The notes under the pieces are model-generated. The model had not been told where the DNA came from, made no database searches, and saw only the letters and a list, made by a program, of their open reading frames with translations. The position numbers and the translations under genes were made by a program. 64,000 bases of DNA from Oryzias latipes (taxonomy: Eukaryota > Chordata > Actinopteri > Beloniformes > Adrianichthyidae): contig NC_019871.2 of assembly GCF_002234675.1 (NCBI RefSeq), positions 28,334,094 through 28,398,093 on the forward strand. The letters run 5' to 3'. This document shows, one piece after another, positions 33,301 to 43,200 of the stretch; position 1 is the stretch's first letter, and every line of letters starts with the position of its first letter.

Positions 33301-35636
33301 ACGACCTAAAGAGGTGGTTAAAATCCCCTTTGGCTGGGCTCCCATGTGCTGCCATGCTGCAGTAAAAGACTAATCACTGAGAAAAATCCCTTTATTTATC
33401 TCTTCCTACACTAGCTGCTTCAAGCAAATACAAACTCTTTAAAGTTATCTCTTTGCAAGCTATAAAAGCATAATAATATAAATAAAAGTATCGTGTGAAG
33501 TCTATTTAATTCATTATATTTAGTGCTGCTTCAGGCAGAAGAAAACTAAAGATCATAACACCTAAAAACCTACAAAAATAGCCAGACAAATTAAATACTT
33601 GGGCATAAAAACCAAAAATTGTGATTTTTTTCCCACTCAGATCCTCTCTTGAACTTCAGTAATGTGTTCCCAGTGAACTTTTGATTAGGATTATGCAGTT
33701 TTGGGGGAAAATTTAAAATAAAGAAATAATTATACATTTTTTATGACAGTTGTTGCAGAGTAAGCCTGCCCTCATCTCCCATCATCTCTCCGTTTACACT
33801 CCCTCTCCTGCTAGCTTACAGCTCTTCACAACCCCAGCCGAACATTTGCAGTGCAACAAAAACGCGAGGCACGTCAGAGCTTTCCAGTTGGACAGGTTGG
33901 ATCCGGATTCCAGCTCAGACAAGGAAAACAAAGCCGTCTGTGGATCCGTTTGACTGCAAGTAGATCCATCAGAATGGAGCGGATTGTAGATTTCACAGAA
34001 GAGTTTTCAAACAGCCTTTTTTCGTCTGCTCCTGATTCACAAAGATTTGCCAAAAGAAACACTCAAAAATGCTATTTTAAGCTTAGTTTTCTGTCCTGCA
34101 ACAGAAAAGGCCACAAGAACATGATGTTAAAAAAAAAAACAACACTTCATTTTGGGCCGGTCTTAACACGGAAATACACAGCATGTGTCATTCTGTACAG
34201 CTTTTCCTGTGATGGTTCTTCTGATCAGACACATTCAACAACCAATTTAGAAAGATAGAAGTGAACTTTTAAGGAAAAATTTTAGGATGACAACACACTT
34301 TTTAAAAATTTTAAATAAATGAATAAAAATGAGCCAAACTGGTCCAAAACGTAAAAACAAATTCATAGTCATGACGATACAAGTTCTTCTTTCTCTTATA
34401 GAAGAAAAAACAAGACATGAGATAGAAACAGGAAATAGGATGGGAGTCACGTGGTGTACAGTGTTGCCAGATTGGGCGGGTTTCCGCCCAATTGGGCTTC
34501 TTTTGGTTATGTTGGGCGGGTAAAATTGGCATTGGGCGGGTCTATAAAATTTGGGCTGCTTTTCAAAATATTTAGCGGTTTTATTGTCATTATTATTATT
34601 TTTCTTATTATTTAAAATATTAAGTAAAAGTATACTAATTAATATATAGCCTAAAAAAAGCATTGTGAATATATGAAACATTACAGTAATCCCCCTGTTT
34701 AGTTCTCCCTTCCCCCCCCCCCGTGAATAACAAAAATCAGCGAATAATTGACGCTGTTTTAAAACTCCCAGAGCCTCTGCAGAGTCAGAACCCTATTCTG
34801 CCGTTTGGGTTCATTTCCAAAAGATGGAGATGCTGCAGGGCTTTTATTGGCTTTTATTAACCTTGTCAGAATGGTTACAGCTCGAACAAAAATAGCGCAG
34901 CCTGCTTATACACTCAGCCGGAGGAGAACGTTCAGCCAACGCGCACCCAGGTAGGCCCCGCCCCCTCTAATCCACCAGTCACCAGCCCACCGCTGATTGA
35001 CATACTCTGTGGTCCAGCAACTGGCAGTGGCAGAAAGAGGGGGGCGCCATCTAGAGTACACGATACGAGAAACCTATAACTGGATTTTCTGTACTTATTT
35101 TATAAAAAAAAATATTATAACAGACTTATTATATAATAATTTATTATTATTGCGTCATTTTTTATTAGGCTACGGCTATACTTTTACGTTCAACATTAGG
35201 TTTTTGCTAGGTTGAGATTTGGGCTTGTTTTTATTGAGGTGGGCGGGTTTTACGATGAGTTTGGGCTGGAAACTGTCGCTCAGATCTGGCAACACTGGTG
35301 GTGTACCTTGAGTCGCTGAGGTGCACGCGCGTTTCTGTTTGACTGGACCGGACAGGAAGACGGTGACCGTTGCCCCAGCAGGAGCGTATCCCCACAGCAC
35401 GGCTCTCTGCGGGGCTTTCTGTAGCACCATGTCGTCTCCATAGTAGGAGGCAAAGCGCAGGTTGCCGTCTGTCCAAAGACATTTTCATTCTTTCCTCGGT
35501 CGGATTTTTATCCAACACCGAAGGAAAAGCCTCGTTAAACTAGCTTAAAAAAAGTCACGCGGCATGATATTTGGACGAACTCACCGCAGCCGCGCAGAGC
35601 AGCGAGGAGGAGAACAACGGCAGTGAACGGAGCCAT
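27366..35636 (-). CDS. siae: Sialate O-acetylesterase
   Basis: Exons (minus strand, in order): 35636-35585, 35468-35307, 33073-32919, 32419-32281, 31587-31419, 31346-31261, 31185-31052, 30958-30804, 27970-27784, 27647-27366. All introns are GT-AG and the frame closes at 506 aa, near the roughly 523 of human SIAE. SIAE removes O-acetyl groups from sialic acids; it is secreted or lysosomal. Visible features are a signal peptide (MAPFTAVVLLLAALRGC), the SGNH-type nucleophile block GDIWLCGGQSNM (Ser115), CWGGTSVEAWSS, NAMIHPF, IWYQGEANADYN, the catalytic His block DIRWHQTADVGFVPN (His318), HPRDKQDVAYRLTLGARA and a C-terminal ALRYAWKDWPC. A hAT element sits directly at the exon 2 donor. Intron 8 holds an RTE-like tail and a mariner-like MITE. 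Confidence 0.93.
28035..28195 (+). mobile_element. RTE-type LINE or SINE 3' tail in siae intron 8
   Basis: AATTGTCCATAGGTGTGAAC, then GATAGGCTCCAGCAGCCCCG, CCCGAAAGGGATAAAACGGG and a GAAT-repeat end. This is a very common 3' end of fish RTE-derived repeats. A weak, inverted relic of such a tail lies at about 63246-63330. Confidence 0.7.
29093..29831. mobile_element. Mariner/pogo-like MITE in siae intron 8
   Basis: The left end CAGTGATCCCTTGCTATAAC and the right end (complement CTGTAAACCCTTGTTTTTCG) are flanked by TA on both sides. Both ends carry the characteristic TTCACGGTTTCGC or ACGGATTTTGCCTATCACGG sequences. It is 739 bp with no transposase frame. Confidence 0.65.
30322..30344. repeat. 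Poly(C) run
   Basis: 23 consecutive C in siae intron 8. Confidence 0.9.
31829..31900. repeat. Long hairpin in siae intron 4
   Basis: Perfect 20-bp arms GACTATTTGTTACGTGCTGC (31829-31848) and its complement (31881-31900), extended inward by about 12 imperfect pairs to a small loop. It lies within repeat-derived DNA (about 31636-32160) between exons 5 and 4. Confidence 0.75.
32077..32160 (+). repeat. Dispersed repeat, copy in siae intron 4
   Basis: CTGTGGTATATCAATTTTTA, AGCCAATCAGAATTGAG and TTCACCCGGACCATGGTATA match the stretch at 57388-57475 at moderate identity. A CCAAT-like and a TATA-like element occur in order. Family not identified. Confidence 0.5.
34459..35297. mobile_element. hAT element at the siae exon 2 splice donor
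   Basis: The ends CAGTGTTGCCAGATTGGGCG and CAGATCTGGCAACACTG are inverted repeats. Both sides carry the exact 8-bp direct repeat GTGGTGTA (34451-34458, 35298-35305), diagnostic of hAT. It is 839 bp and non-coding. The right duplication overlaps the siae intron 2 donor, covering intron positions +2 to +9. Confidence 0.9.
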
Positions 35637-38162
35637 GACGCCGCTCAAATAGTCGTTTATCACAGCAGCTGTTCGTCCACACAAAGGATTAGGAGCAGCA
35701 CCTTGAACAGGATCATTAGCAGCTTGAAAACATTTGCCTTTCGAACGGGTTTATGGTATCGTCGCGTGACGTCATGGGAGGTGCGCCCCACCTTCAAAAT
35801 AAAAGCACGTTTTTTTTACCAAACGCATTCTAGTGGTGAAATCAGCGTTCAATAGGATGTTTAACTGGTCTTAGCAGGTATAAGGATTTGAAATTAAATA
35901 AATATTTAATGTTCTTATGTGTTCGTTTCAAAATGGGCACATTTGAAAATAAACAATTGCTCAAACAGGTTACTTTTGTTGATGTTCCTTGTTTCTCTTC
36001 CACTACTATCACTACGACTGTGGAGGCAGAGCAGTGATCAAAAGGCTGTAGGTTTGGTCCCTGCCTGTCGACACGAGTGAATAGTAATATGAATAAGAAC
36101 TAGAGGTGTGATGATTAATTGAATCAACCAGATTGATTTTTTTGAGGCGCGTTGTTAAGCGATATCGACCTATACCATTATAAAAATCGTTTAAAAAAAA
36201 CGATTGTAATGGAAACTAGCAAATATCATTTGGATTGAGGCACTGTGGGTTTATTTTACTATAATGTAAAGATGAACAAGTGCCATCACTTGGAACTTGA
36301 TGAAACTAACGTGAATGGATTTTCCATTTATTCTTGTTCACTTGTTTGTACACAGGTTTTATTAATACTTGATTATCTTACAAGAAAAACAAGGAATGTG
36401 CTGAACTTCACCTGCACTGTTCAGTTCCAGGTATTTCTCTCTGAGTCACACTGGTTGAAGTTTTGGCTAAAGATGACCTGGATCCACTTCAGATCAGTGA
36501 ATCGGATCGTCCAAAGTGAACCAATTTCAACTCTGAATCGTATCCTCAATCATAATTTATGATGTAAATCGAATGATCCACCTCATCCCCATCCTTCTTC
36601 ACATGACCTACCTTCATATCATAAAATAAAAGTTAATCTTTGTAGTTTCCCAAACTCTGCATGTCTTCCTTGTTCTTAAAAATGGGCATCAGTAATCTTT
36701 TCTGTTACGTAGACATCCTCTAACATCCCCTAACATCCAGTTAAAAGCTTTACTGCCACTTCCATACCTTCACAGTTCACAGGTATGCTGCTTTCCCCTT
36801 CTCGTCCTCCTCAAAGCCTTCCTCTCTTCATCCTCACTGACCACTGCTACCTTCTGCTCCCTGACAGCTTTAGCTCTTCTGCTCTGTGCTGTCGATCATC
36901 ATGTTATTTTCTGTCTGACAAACCAATAAAGATTGGTCATGTGGGAAAGTGTTAAAACAAGCGACACCTGAAAAGAGATGGAATGTAAATCACTATCATA
37001 CAGATTAGCCAATAAAGGTTGACATTGTGACCCTGCAGAATGTGACGTGTCCTTGAGAAAACGAAACAGGAAGTCAGTTGCTGTGTTGTTTTTGTTGTAT
37101 TCATATTTTACAGTTTAAAAAAAAAAACATTAGCTGTGGCTAATATGTGTATAAAATAATGACTGATAGAGAAACTCGTGCCAGAAACATGTAGCAGCTG
37201 TTCTTTTGCTGCCCTCCACTGGTTATTTTACAAATTCCACCTCAATCTACACTGTTTTTGCTCCTGCTTTGTTTGTATAAGTGGCTTAAAACAAGAAACT
37301 TGTGAATTTTGGATTCCCCTTCATTTGCTTCTCACATTACTTCTAAACCACTGTGGGCTACATTTCTAACAGAATAGAGCTAAATCAATCATTGTTTTAG
37401 ATGAAAATGAAGCCAGAATTTCCAAAGTTCACCGTAGTATCGTCACTTGTGTATTCTTTGCACGGATCAGCACGAATGCTGGGTTCTTATTTCAGCTGCA
37501 AACACGAATCCTATGCATTTGGATTGATGTTAGGAAGCTGCTTCAATACTGTGACAGAGCTGATATCATATGAAGTATATTCTTATAATAAAGAAATATT
37601 CTTACTGGCAACAACCAGTATATATTTTTTCTTTTTCTTTGTTACTATTTATCTCTAAGACTCAGAGGCCTCTTCTTTTTATGAGCAGACTGTCGTGATC
37701 CCACCTTGTTTAGAACTTTGGATTCTTTTTTAAGCGGTAACCATGTGACACTTTTAAAACTGATGTCACTTTCCACATTTTTATTTACCCCCCCCCCCCC
37801 CCCCCCACTATGTCTCATCAGTCTGCAGCGGAGCAAAATCAGCCTTTCACGTTGGCACACGCCAGATGCCAAATGAGCCAACAAAAGTTTATCTTCAAAA
37901 AGGTTTTTTTTATGCAATTATTTTGTGTCGCGTGTAATCAAGTCCAGCGGATGAAAGAATCAGGCAGAAAAAAACAGTTTCCAGAATTTAATGTATAATC
38001 AAATATCTGGCACAGAAGGCAGTTGTCCAAAGTGAGCTCCATGGATAAGTGACAACACGGCAGTGAGAGAGTGAATGAATGAACAGGCTTTTCTACTGCT
38101 TATGGGGATAGAAGAAATGGCTGCAAGCAGGTGTGTGGGAGGAGTGGCTTGTTGAGGCAGAC
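35637..38162. other. siae upstream region, no gene recognised
   Basis: No exon is supported. At 36000-36090 a degraded SINE head is visible (GGAGGCAGAGCAGTGATCAAAAGGCTGTAGGTTTGG). Around 36100-36560 there is diffuse transposon-like sequence (AGAGGTGTGATGATTAATTG) with no clear partner end. A run of 19 C lies at 37788-37806. Confidence 0.4.
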
Positions 38163-38378
38163 CTGGGGCCTGTTTCAGAAAGGAGGTTCAACCAACTCTG
38201 AGGTTAAACTTGACCTCTGAGTTGGTCAATCGAGAGATTAACAACTCTGAGTTTTCTGTTTCAGAGAAGCTGATCGGTGTTAGGTCAATCAACTCTGAGT
38301 GGACTGATACGGAGGTGAGCGTGAGCACCGCGACTATAAGAAGCCATTATTACGGTGGCCCAGAAGGGTCACAACACA

Positions 38379-38619
38379 ACACATTAACTTTACACGCAAC
38401 ACATTAACTTTACACACAACACATTAACTTAACACACAACACATTAACTCACAACACAACACATTAACTTTACATGCAACACATTAACTTTACACACAAC
38501 ACATTAACTTAACACAACACATTAACTCACAACACAACACATTAACTTAACACACAACACATTAACTTAACACACAACACATTAACTCACAACACAACAC
38601 AATAACTCACAACACAACA
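38379..38619 (+). repeat. Minisatellite, left arm
   Basis: Repeats of AACACATTAACTTTACAC, AACACATTAACTCAC and variants, mostly 12-18 bp. Interrupted by Gypsy-B and continued at 48241. Confidence 0.9.
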
Positions 38620-40210
38620 TGTAGCACCTATGCTATTAGGCAGAGGTAGTCAGGCTACTGGACCAAATATAGGTTCGCACGGAGTGGTGTGTATTGAATA
38701 AAAGAGCCAAGAGTCAATAAAAAGGTAGAATGGAAAAGCCGGCAGTTTACTGAACAATTGACAAACAACAATAAACATACAAATTTGGTTCTTAAGTAAT
38801 GTTAAGACACCTTTTCAACACCCTTTATGTTGTTTTTTCCTTTACTTTTTCTGTTAAAGTTCAAATAAAAGGTTTTGTTCAAGTTAATTTCAGTTTCAAT
38901 CTATTTTAATTAAAGATGACCGGTCATTTGGTTTAAAGGGATTTTAGTTACAGAACTAAATTTATTTAACTTAAATTTAGTTTAAGCTTTCTTTTGAGTT
39001 CACTATATTTACCCTTTTCACTTTTTTGTAAATCAGTTTTGTCACTTTAAATTTACACCAAAAGTATCCTTTAAAGTTACAAAATATCAGATATCAAACA
39101 AAAGACAATTCAATATGCAAAGCAAACAAAGAACTGTTTTTCTAAATGTCCAATTGCTTAGCAAAATCCTTTAAAGTTTGTTAGCAGACGTATCCAGTTT
39201 TGGTAGTGCTCCTTTAAAGTATATTGGATCCACAGTTAGTGTTCAATCTCCTACCGCGACCTTGGCAGAGATTTTGTAGTAGTAAGGAAAAGTAAAGGAC
39301 CACGTGATGCTCTACAGGCAGTCCGGATTATCGTGCTCCTTGGGTAGGCTCGCCATCCATGGATCAGGAGAAGTCCAGAACGATCCGGTCCGGAACCGTC
39401 TCCCAATTACTCTCGGGGGGACTCAAAAACCTGGCCTGCAGGACAGGCCATAAAAATAATTTTAGTCCATATGCAAAATAAAACCACTCCAAAATGAAAG
39501 CGGAGCCGCACTAGAAGGCTACGTGACTCTTTAGAAACTTAAAATGGCGGCTGCTCTTTTTTCTTTTTCATACATCCAACTCTACTTGCAAAATTAGCTT
39601 CTTTTCACACAAAATATACCCAAAATACATCAAATAAAATACATTCATGTTTCGAAGTGTCAAAGAAAATTATAAATAACTCAAAAGTACTGTTTTGTCA
39701 TCTTTTCACAACTTAAATTGGTCTCAACTGGGCTCGCCTCATCACGGCAAAACCCACGCCACAAAAGTAGGCAAAATACAAAACAAAACTCACCAAAACT
39801 CGTCTGGTAATGGCATAAAATCTTATTTGGCTCACACCCCTCTTCCGGTCTGGCTAGACAACAGGTTTGCACCGTTATTTTAGTTTTTCACCGTAGTTTT
39901 TCAGCTAATGGCTACTCTGCTGCGCGTGCTTGCTGTCTCTGCCCTAAACAGGCCTATCTCTCCGCTACGCAACGCACAGGTTGGGGAGGGCTCTTGAAAA
40001 ACTTTAAACTTTATCGACAACAAAAACAATTTCTCTTTTTAAACAAAAATAGTAATAAAACCTATAAATTATTAATGTTAATACTATTTATATTTTTATC
40101 CTCACAACTTTTAGCTGTTTTTATCATGTTGTTTATTAATATTTATTGACCTTTTTATATCATTGTAAAATGCTCTATTATTACTGAGTGTATTTGTAAC
40201 GGGGGTTACA
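38620..40210 (-). repeat. Gypsy-B 3' LTR
   Basis: 1591 bp. On the minus strand it starts TGTAACCCCCGTTACA and ends GGTGCTACA. It matches 46649-48240 at every position I compared except for a one-base A deletion. The small frames inside (39681-39872, 39695-39883) recur identically in the other LTR and are not genes. Confidence 0.95.
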
Positions 40211-40225
40211 TCCTCCCCTCCTTTT
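40211..40225 (-). promoter_or_regulatory. Gypsy-B polypurine tract
   Basis: The minus strand reads AAAAGGAGGGGAGGA immediately before the 3' LTR, the expected primer for plus-strand DNA synthesis. Confidence 0.9.
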
Positions 40226-40249
40226 CTCATGCACGTCCTCGTACATGTT

Positions 40250-43200
40250 TCACACAGTTTCCATCTTTAACATCTTGGGAGCATTTAAAGAGTCAGTGAA
40301 TGCTACTGCTAAGCTTTGAAATAGAGACTGGACTACAGTGACGAGTGGGTTACCTAGTTCAGGATAGGTCAGTCTCTGAGCAGGTTCCCTATGTCTGTTT
40401 GAACGTCTTAGGGGATCAGTGATGGTGTCATTAGTGTCAGTGGCTTCTGGGCACTGGTCTGTGTCAGTGACAATCTCTATGGGCATGTCAGAAATGTCTT
40501 TGGTTTGGCTGTCTGTTTCAGGGGACTTTTCAGGATCTACTTGAGGTAGGTTTTCTTCTTCAGGGTAAGTATCGACTTGGATATCTCCGTCAGTTTCGAT
40601 TGGATTCTCTTCAGGTAAGTTTCTTTCTACAGGTTCGGTTAAGGACTCTTCTGGTGGGTTTGTCTCACTTGGTAAGTATGTCTCATCTGATAGTTGTTGA
40701 CTCTCTTTAGCTTCAGCAGCTTTGGTTGTTTCCACTGGCGTTTGCCCTACAGCGGTTTCAGGGTTCTCTGTGTCAGGTGGGATGTAGGGACTTTTGGTTT
40801 CCACTACTAGATCATGATAATCGTAGTAATAGCCAGGATCAGAATCTTCACAATCGGACCCTTGTTCAACACTTTCTGTTTGTTGGCGTGTTTTGGGTCG
40901 CCTTGGTTTGTCTTTCACAATTTGTTCTGCTTCCTCTGGGCTAGCAGGAAGGAAACCGCATGGCAATAACAGGTCACGATGAAGGGTTCTTTGAGGACCG
41001 TCTCTTGTCTCTGGTTTAACAACATAGACAGGGAGGTTGTTTGATTGTTTCACAATGATGTAAACTTCAGGTTCCCAGCGGTCGGCTAACTTATGCTTGC
41101 CTCGCATACGAAGGTTTCTCACGAGCACTCTGTCGCCTTCCTTCAAGGTGGACTCAACAATGCATTTATCAAATCTTGCTTTGTTGCGACTGGCCGATTT
41201 CTTTGCCATTTCAGTTGCTATTTTGTAGCTGGATTCGAGGCTTGACTTGAGGTTGCGAACGTACTCTGAGTGGGAACTTGGCTGATGGTCAACTGGCAGA
41301 CCGAACGCGAGGTCGACGGGTAGCCGGGGCTGTCGGCCAAACATTAGTTCATATGGGGTAAACCCCGTCACCTCATTCTTTGTACAATTATAAGCATGTA
41401 CTAAGGGTCGGACGTGTTCGCGCCAGTGTGTTTTCTTGTGATTCTCCAGTGTGCCAAGCATGCCGAGGAGGGTCCTGTTGAACCGTTCAACAGGGTTCCC
41501 TCTCGGATGGTAAGGAGTAGTTCGTACTTTTCGAATACCAGCCAGCTGACAGAGCTCCTTTATCGTGCGAGACTCGAAGTCCGGACCCTGGTCACTATGA
41601 AGTCTCTCGGGAAAACCATAGTGAGAGATGAAGTTTTCCCAGAGGAATCGAGCAACTGTGCGCGCCTTTTGGTTTGGAGTTGGCAAGGCGAGCGCATACT
41701 TCGTGAAGTGGTCTGTAATCACTAACACATCCTTCGTGTTGCTCGAATCTGGCTCTAGACTTAGAAAGTCGATGCACACCAACTCTAGTGGACGGGTGAC
41801 GACAATGTTCACGAGAGGTGCAGCTTTTTCTGGTCGGGCTTTGCGACGTGTGCAACGTTCGCAAGTCTTGACCTTGAGCTCAATGTCTGTGGCCATTTTG
41901 GGCCAATAGAATCGCTTTCTCACCAGGTCCCATGTCCTTTCGACACCTAAGTGTCCCATGTCGTCGTGTAAACTTTTCAGGACAAGGGGTCTCAACTCTT
42001 GTGGTAGCACGAGTTGATACTGCGTTTGTGCACTTTCTTGTCTGGTACGATAGAGGACTCCGTCTTTAAGGACTAACTTGTTCCACTCTCTTAGCAACAA
42101 GCCAAGTTCAGGAAGCTCATTTTTTGCAGTTGGTGGGGGTTTTTCTCCCAACGTTATCTGGTTGACTATTTCTCTGATGCTTGTATCAGCATGTTGTTTT
42201 TCTTTCAAGTCTGATGTCGTAAAGTGAGGAATGACTGGCAAACCACCAAGCTGGTCCTCCTCTTCATAGCTTTGGGGGACGGCTTGGGGAGTGAGAGCAA
42301 AAGACAGAACCAAAGGATCGTCAGTGATGGACTCTGCTAGTTCGTCTGTGGACTGGAGGACAAAGTGCTTTTCACAGATGGCTTTTATTATGCTCTGGTC
42401 AACAAGGTTTGAATGGGGTGTGTCAGGTAGGTGCCTTTGTGTGAACTGTTGGATTCTTTCCAGTTCTTTCTTGGACAGCATGTCGTCTGGTTGTGCGCTA
42501 TGTGGGCGTCGGGATAGTCCGTCCGCGTCCTGATTTTGTTTTCCTGCCCTGTATTGCAGTTGGAAGTCAAAGGTGGACAGCGCAGCTAACCATCTGTAAC
42601 TTGTAGCGTCAAGTTTTGGGGTGGTCAAGACGTACGTTAAGGGGTTGCTGTCAGTGATCACAAGGAAAGGGCGTCCGTAAAGGTAATCTTGGAATTTTTC
42701 GGTAACTGCCCATTTTAGCGCGAGAAATTCTAACTTGTGTGCAGGGTACTTAGCTTCACACTTTGACAACCCGCGGCTTGCGAAGGCGATCACACGTTTC
42801 TGACCTTCTTGTGTTTGGTAGAGGGCTGCCCCCAACCCTGAAGTGCTTGCGTCTGTGTGCAAGGTAAAGGGAAGAGTAGGGTCGGCAAACCCGAGCACTG
42901 GGGCACTTGTCAATTTTTCGATGATTTCGTCAAATGCTGTTTGACAGTCCACATTCCATCTTGCTCCAAAAGGATCTTTGGGGTTATGATATTGGGCTGT
43001 GCCGGCTTTGGCACTTGTCTTTTTATGCAGAGGTGGATATCCGCTTGTGAGTTGGTTGAGAGGTCGCATGATCTTTGAATAATCCTTTATGAATCTGCGA
43101 TAGTATCCACAGAATCCTAAGAATGTCCGCAATTCCTTCAAAGTGTTTGGTTTTGGCCAGGTTTTGAGTGACGAGATTTTCTCAGGATCAGTCTCGATTC

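Noticed and set aside
33092-33373. 93-aa frame in siae intron 2
   Set aside because: No homology or splice support; opposite strand to siae.
38379-38619. Regular short repeats that could suggest a CRISPR array
   Set aside because: Units are contiguous without unique spacers and this is vertebrate DNA; it is a minisatellite.
39681-39883. Small frames duplicated at 47711-47913
   Set aside because: They occur identically because both lie in the LTRs of Gypsy-B; no coding signature.
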